Positions 30,255 to 40,579 of a stretch of DNA of 64,000 nt are shown here, one piece after another. The translations under genes and the position numbers were made by a program. The stretch comes from Verrucomicrobiia bacterium (GTDB taxonomy: Bacteria > Verrucomicrobiota > Verrucomicrobiia > Limisphaerales > UBA11358), in assembly GCA_031290985.1 (NCBI GenBank), contig JARLJW010000073.1, forward strand, positions 1 through 64,000, in the 5' to 3' direction. Each line of letters begins with the position of its first letter. Positions within the stretch are counted from its first letter, which is position 1. The notes under the pieces are model-generated. The model did no database searches, had not been told where the DNA came from, and saw only the letters and a list, made by a program, of their open reading frames with translations.

Positions 30255-31319
30255 CTAACCCTTCGGCGACAACAACTCCCGCTGCCATTTCATCAATTCC
30301 GGCGCATGTTTCTCCCAATCCCGCGCCAAGTCGCCCAGCACGGATTTGGGCGCGATGAGCGTGGGGTCGATCTGCAACTCATGCGCATGACGATCTCTCA
30401 CCTTCTCCAGTTCCCGGAACCGGCGGAACTCCGCCTCGGTCGGTCGTTGGGAACGATGCTGGATTTTTTTTGGAAATTTCTCCGGCGGCACCGCCTGCGC
30501 GGCGCGGATGGCTTCCATCAGGTTTTCCCGGCGGCGCGGATGCATCCGTTGCGGGATCAACTGCTCATACGGCTGATGTTCGGCCACGGCCACGCAGATG
30601 GCGATCATCGTTTCATGCGCCAGCACAAAAAACGGCGGCCGGCTCGCGGCGACCGCCTCACGTTCGCGCCAGGCCCAAAGTTCGCGCAGGATGGCCAGCG
30701 CCGGCCGTTCCAGAAAGGTGCTGCCCTTGATGCGCCACACCTCGTCCGGATTAATGACCGGCGGCAGCGAGCTCTCGGCGATGAGCCGCGCGCAGCTTTC
30801 CTGATGCCACGTCAGCCGCCCCTTGGCAGTAAGTTCGGCCCGCAATTTTTCCTCGAGCGTCTTGAGGTGACGCGTGTCGTTGCGGGCGTATTCCTCCATG
30901 CGCGCCGTGAGCGGGCGCTGGGCCCAGTCCGCCTTTTGCGGGCCCTTGTCAAGCTTCACCCCCAGGTAATGTTCCACCAGTGAACCCAGCCCGAACTGCC
31001 GCTCGCCCAACAGGCGTGAGGCCAGCATCGTGTCAAAGATTTCAGAGGGCGTGAAATCGTGGTGTTTCCGCAGCAGCCGCAGATCATAGTCGGCGGCGTG
31101 AAAAATCAGCTCCCGCCCCGACAGTGCATCCAGCAGCGGGGCGATCTCCATTTCCGCCAGCGGATCCACCAGCCGGTCGCCGGCGGCGGTGCTGATCTGG
31201 ATCAAACAAACCTTCTCGGGGTAGGCGTGGAGGCTGTCTGCCTCGGTGTCAATCGCCAGCCAGGCGGCGGATTTCACCACGGGCAGAAATGCCGAAAGCT
31301 TTTCTTTTGTGTCAATCAC
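30255..31319 (-). CDS. rnd: Ribonuclease D-like 3'-5' exonuclease with HRDC domain
   Basis: WLAIDTEADSLHAYPEKVCLIQIST, IFHAADYDLRLL, EYARNDTRHL. Confidence 0.9.
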   Translation of the reverse strand: MIDTKEKLSAFLPVVKSAAWLAIDTEADSLHAYPEKVCLIQISTAAGDRLVDPLAEMEIAPLLDALSGRELIFHAADYDLRLLRKHHDFTPSEIFDTMLASRLLGERQFGLGSLVEHYLGVKLDKGPQKADWAQRPLTARMEEYARNDTRHLKTLEEKLRAELTAKGRLTWHQESCARLIAESSLPPVINPDEVWRIKGSTFLERPALAILRELWAWREREAVAASRPPFFVLAHETMIAICVAVAEHQPYEQLIPQRMHPRRRENLMEAIRAAQAVPPEKFPKKIQHRSQRPTEAEFRRFRELEKVRDRHAHELQIDPTLIAPKSVLGDLARDWEKHAPELMKWQRELLSPKG

Positions 31320-31391
31320 GGTCGCCTAGTCTGGCAGAAGCCCGGCCCGATGAAAAGTTTTCCCGCCACATTTGCAACCATTCCGGGCCCG

Positions 31392-32522
31392 TCACGCTGG
31401 CAAACGGGCCCGGTCGGGCCGTCGTTTCAGACTCAGAAAGGGGCGTTCCACCCAATGCCAGCTTAACCAGCCCGCTAGGCAGCTTGCCCCCAGCGCGGCC
31501 GGGAACAACAGCCATGGGGTCAGCCATGGCAGGTACCACAGCAACAATTTCTGGGCCGGCCAGCCATACAGGTACACCCCATATGAGATATCCGGACAGG
31601 TCTGGAAACGTTCCAGCCAGGGAACGCGGGCGAACGCGAACCAAAAAAGCAGGTAAGCACCAGCCGTCGCCAGGGCGATTTCCGCCGTCCTGGCCCAGAA
31701 CAGGCACGAAATCAAGATCGCGATCGCCACCAGCGCCCAGATGGATTGGCGCGGGATGCGATCTCGAAACATGTAAAAAAATCCGCCCGCGGAAAAAAAG
31801 GCGAAGAATTTTGCAAGCTCCACCGGGTTGACGGTCACCACCTCCAACCATCTCAAAAATGGGATGCGATTCAAAACGTCCAAAACCAGCGCCATAACGA
31901 TCACGCCGGCGGTCAAAACCGCCCAGCACCAGCGCCGGTAAAACACCCCGCACAGGCCGAGCAACGCCGCGAGCAGATAACACCGGAATTCGTATGTGAT
32001 CGTCCACAGCGAACCGTTCACGAACTGGAATGGTTGCCCCGCAAAGACGGTGGGAACCACGGGCATGTTCAACAGGCAGACGCTTTTGACATACTGCCAG
32101 CCGCTGAACTGCCCAAAATACACACCCGGGTCCGAACCCAGCGGACCAACCACCAATGCGGAGAGAAGCGAGGCAAAAACAAATGCCGGATAGATCCGCA
32201 GCACGCGGTTCTTGATGAAATCCGGCAACCACGGGTTGCTCCGCCAGCTTTGCACGATCAGGAAACCGCTGATGAGGAAAAAACCGTCGACCGCCACGCC
32301 GCCCAGTGTTTCCGTGTGGAATAGCCACATCAGGATATCCCGGTGAGAATCACCATCGATCAGCGCAGACGAATGCGATAAAATGACCAGTGACGCGAAC
32401 AGCAGCCGCAGCACGTTGAAATTGTTGCTTCGGAGGGCCGTGTCCGGGTTGGGCGGCAGAGAGCAAGCAACTGGATTTGCGGCAAGCCCACCCTGTGGCG
32501 GTTTGTCTTGGTTGCCAGACAT
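31392..32522 (-). CDS. Acyltransferase 3 family membrane protein
   Basis: NNFNVLRLLFASLVILSHSSALIDG, GVAVDGFFLISGFLIVQSW; start placed at MSGNQDK. Confidence 0.88.
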   Translation of the reverse strand: MSGNQDKPPQGGLAANPVACSLPPNPDTALRSNNFNVLRLLFASLVILSHSSALIDGDSHRDILMWLFHTETLGGVAVDGFFLISGFLIVQSWRSNPWLPDFIKNRVLRIYPAFVFASLLSALVVGPLGSDPGVYFGQFSGWQYVKSVCLLNMPVVPTVFAGQPFQFVNGSLWTITYEFRCYLLAALLGLCGVFYRRWCWAVLTAGVIVMALVLDVLNRIPFLRWLEVVTVNPVELAKFFAFFSAGGFFYMFRDRIPRQSIWALVAIAILISCLFWARTAEIALATAGAYLLFWFAFARVPWLERFQTCPDISYGVYLYGWPAQKLLLWYLPWLTPWLLFPAALGASCLAGWLSWHWVERPFLSLKRRPDRARLPA

Positions 32523-32624
32523 GTTGGCCGATTCTGCCAAATCCAAGGCATATGAAAAGATTTTACGCCAAGTTTGAACGTCCCGCCGCTTGTCAAATCA
32601 AAGGCTGTGGTCTAATTTCATCAA

Positions 32625-33575
32625 ATGTCGTTGAAGAAACACCTCATCATCGCCGCCCTCCTCGTGGGCGGTATGCAATTGAATTTTGCCGACACCCTCC
32701 AGCTTAAGGATAAATCCGCCGTCACCGGCAAGATCCTTGCGGAAAAATCCGACTCCGTCGTCGTCGACCTCGGCTACACCGTCCTCATCGTCCCCCGCAA
32801 TGCCATCACCCGCATCACCAAGGCGAATGAAACCAATGCGCCCGCCATCGTGACCGCCCCGGCCGCCGGACAATTTTACGCCGCCACTACCAAAACCTCG
32901 GCCCCGCGCGACGTCAGCACGCTCGTCAAGCAGATCGGTGAGGCCGTCGTGCAGGTCAAGACCCCGGGCGGGCTGGGCTCCGGCTTTTTCATCAACGATG
33001 ACGGCTATCTCATCACCAATTTCCACGTCATTGAAGGTGAGACCGAGATCTCCGTGGAAGTTTATCATCAGACCGATGGCCAGCTCGACCGCGAGACCTA
33101 TCGCGCGGTCAAGATCATCGCCATCAACAAATTCCACGACCTCGCGCTCCTGCACATCGAAGACAAGAATGCGCCCCGGTTCAAGCCCGTCACGCTCGGC
33201 AGCTCCGATGCCCTCAACGTCGGCGACGGCGTGTTCGCCATCGGCAGCCCGCTCGGCCTCGAACGCACCGTCACGCAGGGCATCTTGAGCACCAAAACCC
33301 GCCAGCTCGAGGGCGAGCTTTACCTCCAGACCAGCACCCAGATCAATCCCGGCAACAGCGGCGGCCCGTTGTTCAACCTCGCCGGCGAAGTCGTCGGCGT
33401 CACCAACATGAAGATCACCTTCGGCGAGGGCCTCGGTTTTGCCATCCCCGTCGAACTCGTGAAAAGTTTCCTCGACCACCGCGATGCCTTTGCCTATTCG
33501 ACCGATAACCCGAACAACCCGTTCCGCTACCTCGAACCGCCCAGCCGCACCAAACAGCCGGTGGAGGCAAAATGA
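32625..33575 (+). CDS. Trypsin-like serine protease (S1C/DegP-like) without PDZ
   Basis: GGLGSGFFINDDGYLITNFHVIEG, DLALLHIE, INPGNSGGPLFNLAGEVVGVTNMK. Confidence 0.88.
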   Translation: MSLKKHLIIAALLVGGMQLNFADTLQLKDKSAVTGKILAEKSDSVVVDLGYTVLIVPRNAITRITKANETNAPAIVTAPAAGQFYAATTKTSAPRDVSTLVKQIGEAVVQVKTPGGLGSGFFINDDGYLITNFHVIEGETEISVEVYHQTDGQLDRETYRAVKIIAINKFHDLALLHIEDKNAPRFKPVTLGSSDALNVGDGVFAIGSPLGLERTVTQGILSTKTRQLEGELYLQTSTQINPGNSGGPLFNLAGEVVGVTNMKITFGEGLGFAIPVELVKSFLDHRDAFAYSTDNPNNPFRYLEPPSRTKQPVEAK

Positions 33576-33612
33576 GCGTCCCCGGGCTTTTCCGGGTCAG
33601 AAATACTTTATC

Positions 33613-35487
33613 ATGATCACAAACTTGTTGCGCCTCGCTTTTGGCGGCGTTTTCCTGACAACCGCCGCCCTGCTCCACGCCGCCATCGCCCCTGCGGAAA
33701 ACCTGCTGCCGGCCGATACCATCGCGTTTTTCACCGTGCCGGACTGTAATGCGCTCCGCGCCGCCAGCAAGGTTTCGCCGCAGTTGATGTTTTGGAATGA
33801 CCCGGCCATGAAACCGTTCCATGACAAGTTTATGGGCAAGGTCACCGAGAAATACATCGCGCCCCTCGAAAAGGACCTCGGCCTCAAGGCGGATGACTTC
33901 ACCGCCCTGCTTCAGGGACAGTTCACCGTGGCTGCGACCGTCAACGGCTCCAACGGACACGACGACGTCCCGCCCGGCGTGGTCGTCCTGCTGGACGTGA
34001 AGGATAAAAGCCTCCAGCTCAAGACGAACCTCGCCACGCTCACCAAAAAAATGACCGACAGCGGTCGCGCGCTCCGCACCGAAAAGATTCGCGGCCTCGC
34101 CTTCACGGTCGTGACGCTGTCCACCAACGAGCTTTCCAGCCTGTTCGGCCAGAAAACGCCGGTCTCGGAGATCGGCAAGGAACCCAAACCGGAGCAGCCC
34201 GTGAACATCTATTTCACCCAGTATGAATCGCTGCTCATCGCCGCGAATTCCTCGAAGCTGGTCGATGCCATCGCCGCGCACCTCACCGGCGGCTCCGTGC
34301 CGGCGCTGGCCGACGACGCCAATTTTGCCGCCGACAAGCTCTCCCAGTTCCGCACCCCGCCGACCTATTACGGCTGGTTCAACGGCAAGGTCTTTTTCAA
34401 CCTCGTGTCCCAGACCCCCGACAGCAGTGACTCTGATTCCCCGGCCATGATGCCGAAAATGTCCGTGACCAAGATGCTCGGCGCCACCGGCCTGGGCAGC
34501 ATCAAATCCGCCAGCTTCGCCATCCGCGATGCCAGCGATGGCTCGACCGCCGATGTGCATATCAGCGTCCCCGCCGATGACCGCAGCGGCATCTTGAAGA
34601 TCATTTCCCTGCCCGCCAAGGACGCCAGCGCTCCCGCCTTCGTCCCCGCCGATGCGATCAAGTACACGCGCATCCGTCTGGACGGCAAGCAGGCGTGGGA
34701 TGACCTCCAGAAAATGTTCGCCGGCATTTCCCCGCAGGCGCTCGCCGGCGTCAACTCCGTCGTGGACATGGCCAACGCCAGCGCCCAGCAGAAAGACCCG
34801 AGCTTCGATCTCCGCAAAAATCTCTTTGGCAACCTGGGCGATGACCTCATCACCTATGCCAAGGCCCCCATCGGCGATTCTTTGAAGGAGATGGCCAACC
34901 CGCCGGACATCATCCTCCTTGCCACGCCCAAACCCGACGAGATGATCCAGGCCGTCAAGGTGCTGGGCGCCTTGATCGCCACCCAGGATTCCGCCGTGCA
35001 GCCGCGCGATTTCCACGGCCACAAGATCCATTCCATCGCCCTGCGCGCCAAGCGCACGGCCAATGGCAACGAGCCGCAGCCGCCGTTGCTGGTGAGTTCC
35101 GCCAGCGGGTACATCGCCTTCACCACGGATGCGGGCATCATGGAGGAATTTTTGCGCAGCGCCGACGCCAACGTGAAACCGCTGCGCGAGACCGCTGGCC
35201 TCAGCGAGGCCGCCGCGCGTGTCGGCGGCACCAGCACCGGCCTGTTCAGCTACCAGAACCAGCGCGAAGGCATGCGCATCTCCTTCAAGCTGTTCAAGGA
35301 TGCAGTCACCCTGGATCCGGCCATGCGGGCAATCCCCCAGGAGTTCCGTGAATGGGCCGATTTTACTCTCCTGCCCGATTACGACAAAGTGTCGAAATAT
35401 TTCTACATGTCCGTCTTCACCGCCGGCGCCACCGCTGACGGCCTGACCCTGCGCGTCTTCACTCCCCGCCCACCGCAGTTGAACTAG
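33613..35487 (+). CDS. Secreted protein of unknown function
   Basis: Signal peptide MITNLLRLAFGGVFLTTAALLHAA; long ORF with GC3-rich codon use; start placed at ATG 33613. Confidence 0.75.
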   Translation: MITNLLRLAFGGVFLTTAALLHAAIAPAENLLPADTIAFFTVPDCNALRAASKVSPQLMFWNDPAMKPFHDKFMGKVTEKYIAPLEKDLGLKADDFTALLQGQFTVAATVNGSNGHDDVPPGVVVLLDVKDKSLQLKTNLATLTKKMTDSGRALRTEKIRGLAFTVVTLSTNELSSLFGQKTPVSEIGKEPKPEQPVNIYFTQYESLLIAANSSKLVDAIAAHLTGGSVPALADDANFAADKLSQFRTPPTYYGWFNGKVFFNLVSQTPDSSDSDSPAMMPKMSVTKMLGATGLGSIKSASFAIRDASDGSTADVHISVPADDRSGILKIISLPAKDASAPAFVPADAIKYTRIRLDGKQAWDDLQKMFAGISPQALAGVNSVVDMANASAQQKDPSFDLRKNLFGNLGDDLITYAKAPIGDSLKEMANPPDIILLATPKPDEMIQAVKVLGALIATQDSAVQPRDFHGHKIHSIALRAKRTANGNEPQPPLLVSSASGYIAFTTDAGIMEEFLRSADANVKPLRETAGLSEAAARVGGTSTGLFSYQNQREGMRISFKLFKDAVTLDPAMRAIPQEFREWADFTLLPDYDKVSKYFYMSVFTAGATADGLTLRVFTPRPPQLN

Positions 35488-35518
35488 GACGCGTTGTCAA
35501 AATCGAAAAACCTGCCCC

Positions 35519-35627
35519 GGAGTGCGCCCGTCCCCGGGCGCAGCAACTTTCATCCACCGGGCCGCGTGAAATTTACGGAAGCCCTCCGCACATAGGAAAT
35601 GGCTGCGGCTAGGACGACCGCACTCCG
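35519..35627. repeat. Inverted repeat pair CGGAGTGCG...CGCAGC
   Basis: CGGAGTGCGCCCGTCCCCGGGCGCAGC and, inverted, GGCTGCGGCTAGGACGACCGCACTCCG in the intergenic gap. Confidence 0.65.
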
Positions 35628-35690
35628 TATTTTGAATGTACCCCTTGGGACGTTTGAAAAAATGCCGCAACCATTCCGGGCGGAGATTTT

Positions 35691-37100
35691 TCACCTCGCC
35701 GCCTGGCTCGCCGTTCGATCAAAATAATCTGCCAGGAGATACACCCGCTCGTTCAATGGTTTCATCGCCTCCAGCAAGGTCGCATAGGGCTCGTAGCGGA
35801 AGGTGACGATGCCCTTGTTGGAGTCGCGATTGGACGGATCGGTGTTCGGCTCGGAAGGATCGTTGTCACTGTATTTGAACCAGTGCCAGCCCACGCAGAC
35901 CTTTGATTCGAGCAGCCCGAGCGTGAAGTTTTGGTAGAACAGCCCGCGGTCGTGCTGGGATTTCACAATCCAGCCGGCCCCGCTGTTGTTGGACAACCCG
36001 GAGTCTTCGCCTTTCACATACCATTCCGTGATCAGGATGGGCCGGCCGGATTCCTGCGACCACATCGCAAGCTTCTCCTGCGAAGGCGTCCAAGTGCGGT
36101 AATAGTTGACGGCCAGCACGTCCACATAAGCGCCGGCCGATTTGATGACTTCCGGATAGTTCAATTCCTCCCCGTGAAAACGTGAGCCCAGAAAGAGATG
36201 ATTCGGATCGTATTTTTTGATGGCTCGTGAAACGATCCCGTAATAACGGTCGGTGACGAGCGCGAGAAAATCTTTCTTGTCCTGTTCCGTGATGTCCTTG
36301 ACCGTCGCCGCCAGCCCATGACGCGCCTGCAACCACGCCAGCGCCGCCTGATGGCCGGGATCATTGTCGGGCAATTGCAGATAGTTGATGATGGCGTTGC
36401 GCTTGAACGGCATTTCATTGTCGGAGAAATGCCCTAGCAGCCAGGGATCATCCTTACCCTTGGCCAACTGGCGCGCATAGCTGTCGCAAAATTGTTCGAA
36501 TTGTGGATCAAAAACGAAGATGCAGTCCTTCGGGTAACCCACATGCCCTGACTGTTGATACGTCCCGCCTCGTTTCTGGCCGTAACTGCTCATAAAATCC
36601 CAGATGCGCGTGTAAACCAGCGGTTGCGAAGCCTGCCGCAGCCGTTCGGTGTCCGACCAGGCGCCCAGGCCGTTGAAGCCCTGTGCGTGCAACAGGCCAG
36701 ACGTGCGGGCGACCCAGTTCGAGTCGCTGCCGAATTTCTCTTTGAAAGCAGCCCTCCCGCCCGGTCCGCCCATCTGCGTCACGGCGACGACCCCCTTGTG
36801 CAGGAACCGGTCCCCGTCGGGATCGATCAACCACCAGCGGTCACCAATCTTTGTCGGGTAAAAAAATCCGGTGGCCTTTTCCTTGTGCGCCAGCAGCCCC
36901 CCGTACTGGTCCAAACCCAGATCTGTCTGGCTGGTCACCGCCGCCGGCAGCGCGGCCAGCGTGCGCGTGGGATAATTCGTCCAATCCTTGCCGGGGGCAA
37001 CTTGAACTTGCACCGGGACGATTCCCGGTTCAGCCCGGACCAGCGTGGCAACGACCAACAGGCAGAGGGCAAATGCCGGTTTCTTGATGAAAGTTTTCAT
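35691..37100 (-). CDS. Agarase-like glycoside hydrolase (GH50-like)
   Basis: WWLIDPDGDRFLHKGV, LGHFSDNEMPFKR, LITEWYVKGEDSG; signal peptide. Confidence 0.65.
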   Translation of the reverse strand: MKTFIKKPAFALCLLVVATLVRAEPGIVPVQVQVAPGKDWTNYPTRTLAALPAAVTSQTDLGLDQYGGLLAHKEKATGFFYPTKIGDRWWLIDPDGDRFLHKGVVAVTQMGGPGGRAAFKEKFGSDSNWVARTSGLLHAQGFNGLGAWSDTERLRQASQPLVYTRIWDFMSSYGQKRGGTYQQSGHVGYPKDCIFVFDPQFEQFCDSYARQLAKGKDDPWLLGHFSDNEMPFKRNAIINYLQLPDNDPGHQAALAWLQARHGLAATVKDITEQDKKDFLALVTDRYYGIVSRAIKKYDPNHLFLGSRFHGEELNYPEVIKSAGAYVDVLAVNYYRTWTPSQEKLAMWSQESGRPILITEWYVKGEDSGLSNNSGAGWIVKSQHDRGLFYQNFTLGLLESKVCVGWHWFKYSDNDPSEPNTDPSNRDSNKGIVTFRYEPYATLLEAMKPLNERVYLLADYFDRTASQAAR

Positions 37101-37106
37101 GTTGAT

Positions 37107-38930
37107 TTAATCAGTCAGGCCAAAACCAGTCTGGAACAGGGGGCGCTCCGGCTTTTCGAAGCTGTTGCTGCGGACGCCACTGGCCGGCCAGACGCGCGGA
37201 AGTTTGCCGGTAAATTTAAAATCCCCAAACAGCACGTCCGCCACCCCCAAACCTTCCGTGCCGGGCAGCCACGCGGCAACGAAGGCATCGCTGTCACTCA
37301 GGGCGGAATTCAAAACCAGCGGGCGACCGGATAATAAAATCGTCACCACAGGCGCGCCGGAGGCCTTGGCTTTGGCGATCAATGCCACATCCGCCGCCGC
37401 CAGGTTCAGCTCTTTGCGATCGCCCTTCATCTCGGCATAAGGCGGTTCGCCCACAACGGCAATCACGGCGTCAGCGTCTTTCAAATCGCTCGCATCAGGT
37501 GAAAAAGTAACTTGCGTCGCTGGTGAAATCGTCCGGCGAATCGCCGCGAGAATCGTCGTGCCGCCATGGGTCACATTGCCATGTCCGCCCTGCCAGCCAA
37601 TGGTCCACCCGCCGCATTGCACACCCAAATCATCCGCCGCCGCCCCGACCACCACCAGGCGCTTGATCGTCTTTGCCAGCGGCAGCACCTGCTTCTCATT
37701 TTTGAGCAGCACGAGCGATTCACGCACACATTCGCGCGCAACGGCGCGATGTTCCGATGAGCCGACGGTGGCCGTCAACTGCCGATCGGTCGCGGTGCTT
37801 TCAAATAGTCCCATCTGAAATTTGATGCGCAAAATGCGGCGCACCGCGTCGTCAATGCGTTCTTGCGGCACCCTGCCGGCCGCCACCAACGCTTTCAGGT
37901 CAGCGATGAATTCAACGTAGTTGTTCGCCTTGCCCGGGCCGTTTGGGATCATGATCATGTCCAGCCCGGCATTGATGGACTGTTCGATGTCGTGCTTGAA
38001 GTCGGGCGAAATCTGGTCGATCGCCGCCCAGTCGGAAACCAGAAAACCTTGGAAACCAAGCTCCCCCTTCAGCACATTGGTGAGCAAGTATTTGTTCCCA
38101 TGCATTTTCACTCCGTTCCAACTGCTGTAGGAAACCATGATGGAGCCGACGCCCGCCTTGATGGTCGCCTGATACGGTGGCAGGTGGATTTTCCGCAGCG
38201 TCGCCTCGTCGCAAACGGTGTTGCCTTCGTCAACGCCGTTGGTGGTGCCGCCGTCGCCGATGAAATGTTTGGCGCAGGCCAAAACCGAGGCCGGTTCGGC
38301 GGAAAGCTGCTTGCCCTGCAATCCAATCGTCGCCGCGACGCCCAGTTCGGAAACCAAGGCGGGGTCGTCGCCATATCCCTCGTACGTGCGGCCCCAATGC
38401 GGGTCCTGCGGGACGGTGATGCAGGGCGCGAACGCCCAGCGGATGCCGGTGCCGGCGACCTCCTCGGCGGTCACCCGCTCGGCGCGTTCGACGAGCTTTG
38501 GATCATGGGTCGCCCCCATGCCGATGTGATGGGGAAAGATCACCGCGCCATCGATGTTGTTGTGGCCGTGAACGGCATCGATGCCGTACAGCAGCGGAAT
38601 TTTCAGCCGCGTCTGCAGCGCTTGATCTTGAAACTCCGTCACGGATTTGAGCCAGGACGCCGCTGAATTTCCATCCGCCGGATCGGAGCTGCCGCCGCTC
38701 AAAACGGAACCGAGAAAATATTTTTGCACGTCGGCCCGGTCCTTGAGCGCCTTCGAATCCACCTGCACCATCTGGCCGATCTTTTCATCCAGCGTCATCT
38801 GCGCGAGCAGTGCTTCCGCCCGTGAACCGGGGTTGTTTTTTTCCGCCGCCGGAAGATTGACGCCCAGCAGGCAGATCAAACAACCTGCGGTTAAAATATG
38901 TTTTGGCGTCTTTGTGAAACTGGAATTCAT
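37107..38930 (-). CDS. Glycoside hydrolase family 3 beta-glucosidase
   Basis: [50 protein letters not shown]. Confidence 0.93.
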   Translation of the reverse strand: MNSSFTKTPKHILTAGCLICLLGVNLPAAEKNNPGSRAEALLAQMTLDEKIGQMVQVDSKALKDRADVQKYFLGSVLSGGSSDPADGNSAASWLKSVTEFQDQALQTRLKIPLLYGIDAVHGHNNIDGAVIFPHHIGMGATHDPKLVERAERVTAEEVAGTGIRWAFAPCITVPQDPHWGRTYEGYGDDPALVSELGVAATIGLQGKQLSAEPASVLACAKHFIGDGGTTNGVDEGNTVCDEATLRKIHLPPYQATIKAGVGSIMVSYSSWNGVKMHGNKYLLTNVLKGELGFQGFLVSDWAAIDQISPDFKHDIEQSINAGLDMIMIPNGPGKANNYVEFIADLKALVAAGRVPQERIDDAVRRILRIKFQMGLFESTATDRQLTATVGSSEHRAVARECVRESLVLLKNEKQVLPLAKTIKRLVVVGAAADDLGVQCGGWTIGWQGGHGNVTHGGTTILAAIRRTISPATQVTFSPDASDLKDADAVIAVVGEPPYAEMKGDRKELNLAAADVALIAKAKASGAPVVTILLSGRPLVLNSALSDSDAFVAAWLPGTEGLGVADVLFGDFKFTGKLPRVWPASGVRSNSFEKPERPLFQTGFGLTD

Positions 38931-39790
38931 TTGTTGGTTGGTAAATTTTTGAGGTGTTTGTCCAAAAAGCCCAGCACCACCGGACGCAGGTCGCGTTGCA
39001 CGGGCTGGAGATCGAAACTGTGCGGCGCGTCCGGAACGGCGATGAACTCGTGTTCGACCCCGGCCTTTTCCAGGGCCGCCGCCAGCCGCTTCGACTGTTC
39101 GATGCTCACGAGCTTGTCGGCCGTGCCGTGCAAAATGAGGAAGGGCGGCGAGTTGCTGCGCACGTAGGTGAGCGGCGACGCCACCTGGTACAGTTCCGGT
39201 GCTTCGGCGGCGGTTTTGGGCAACATGCTCGGGTGCTGTTCGAACGCGGCAACGTCAGCTATGCCATACATGTCCACGCAGCAGCTCACGGCGCAGGAAA
39301 TATCACCATCCGGCCCAGCCGGATCAAGGCCGTCCGCTGGTGCCGTCAGCGCAACCATCGCCGCCAGATGTCCGCCCGCGGACTCACCCAGCACGCCGAT
39401 GCGGCTGGGGTCGATGCCCAACCGATCCGCGTTTTTTCGGAGCCAGCGCACGGCCGTTTTGCAGTCCCATAAATTCGTCGGCCACACAACATATTTGCCC
39501 CACGCGAGCTTGTAATCAATGCTCATGGCGACATAGCTGTTGCGCGCCAGCGTGCTGCCAGTGCTGATCTCTCGTCTGGCATCACGCTTGCCATCATTCC
39601 AACCGCCGCCATGGATGATCACGACGGCGGGCAGGCGCTTGCCCGCAGGCAGCTCCAGTGGAAAATACAGATCCGCGTGTTCCGTCCGGTCGGCGGGCAA
39701 ATACGCCACGTCACGTTCCACGCGGACATCGGCGGCGGTCACCACCCGACCGGCCGCCAGCAACAGACACAGCATGTGAAGCGGTTTCAT
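38927..39790 (-). CDS. Alpha/beta hydrolase (BD-FAE/esterase type)
   Basis: [48 protein letters not shown]; stop overlaps the GH3 start (ATGA). Confidence 0.9.
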   Translation of the reverse strand: MKPLHMLCLLLAAGRVVTAADVRVERDVAYLPADRTEHADLYFPLELPAGKRLPAVVIIHGGGWNDGKRDARREISTGSTLARNSYVAMSIDYKLAWGKYVVWPTNLWDCKTAVRWLRKNADRLGIDPSRIGVLGESAGGHLAAMVALTAPADGLDPAGPDGDISCAVSCCVDMYGIADVAAFEQHPSMLPKTAAEAPELYQVASPLTYVRSNSPPFLILHGTADKLVSIEQSKRLAAALEKAGVEHEFIAVPDAPHSFDLQPVQRDLRPVVLGFLDKHLKNLPTNK

Positions 39791-39867
39791 TTCAATGGTT
39801 GTTACGCCGCGCCTTCAGGAACATGGCGCGGGAAACAGTGTCATTCTAAGCGGCGTGGGCGAACACT

Positions 39868-39890
39868 CCACCCTACAAAACAAAGGGGTG
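39868..39890. promoter_or_regulatory. Operator-like dyad motif, copy 1
   Basis: CCACCCTACAAAACAAAGGGGTG, 78 bp upstream of the esterase-GH3-agarase operon start. Confidence 0.55.
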
Positions 39891-39928
39891 CCGGAAACTT
39901 CCGTTGCGGCCGGCCCAAGCACCACCGA

Positions 39929-40579
39929 TCAGGATGGCGGGTTACGGGCCGGGGACTGGCGCAGTTTGTTGACCGCCTGCACCCGGCTCTGCACATGGAG
40001 TTTTTTGTAGATCTCGTGCAGATACCAGCAGACCGTGCTTAATGTGATCGCCAGCTTGTCGGCAATCTCCTTGTTGGCGTAGCCATTGGCCACCAGCTCC
40101 AGGATTTCCCGTTCCCGGGGCGCCAGCGCTTCCGTTGCCGTCGGCGCGGGTTTTGGCTCGTGAAACGCGGCGATGACTTTCCGGGCGATATCGCTGCTCA
40201 TCGGGGCCCCGCCCCGGTGGGCATCCGCCACCGCTTCGAGAATTTCCGCCGCCGTGGCTTGTTTGAGCAGGTAGCCGTCAGCGCCCGCCCGCAACGCCTT
40301 GAAGATGTGTTCGGCGTCGTTATAAACCGTGAGTATCACCACGCGGACATCGGGCAGTTGGGGCTTGATGCGGGCGGTCACTTCCGCGCCCGAGAAGTCC
40401 GGCAGGTTGAGGTCCATGAGCACCACCTCTGGACGATCGCGCGGAATGCCTTCGATCGCTTCCGCGCCCGCGCCATACTCCGCAATGCAGGACAGACCGG
40501 CCTTGGACTCAATCACGCGGCGCAGGCTCTGGCGAAAACGGGCGTCATCTTCAACAATGGCAATTTTGATCGTCTTCAT
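39929..40579 (-). CDS. NarL/LuxR-type response regulator
   Basis: REC domain (IAIVEDDARFRQSL, VVLMDLNLPDFSG), C-terminal HTH (LAPREREILELVANGYANKEIADKLAITLSTV). Confidence 0.94.
   Translation of the reverse strand: MKTIKIAIVEDDARFRQSLRRVIESKAGLSCIAEYGAGAEAIEGIPRDRPEVVLMDLNLPDFSGAEVTARIKPQLPDVRVVILTVYNDAEHIFKALRAGADGYLLKQATAAEILEAVADAHRGGAPMSSDIARKVIAAFHEPKPAPTATEALAPREREILELVANGYANKEIADKLAITLSTVCWYLHEIYKKLHVQSRVQAVNKLRQSPARNPPS

Noticed and set aside
33415-35031. 538-aa minus-strand ORF antisense to the 33613-35487 gene
   Set aside because: Glycine/valine-rich shadow ORF; the plus-strand ORF has a signal peptide and a sensible start.
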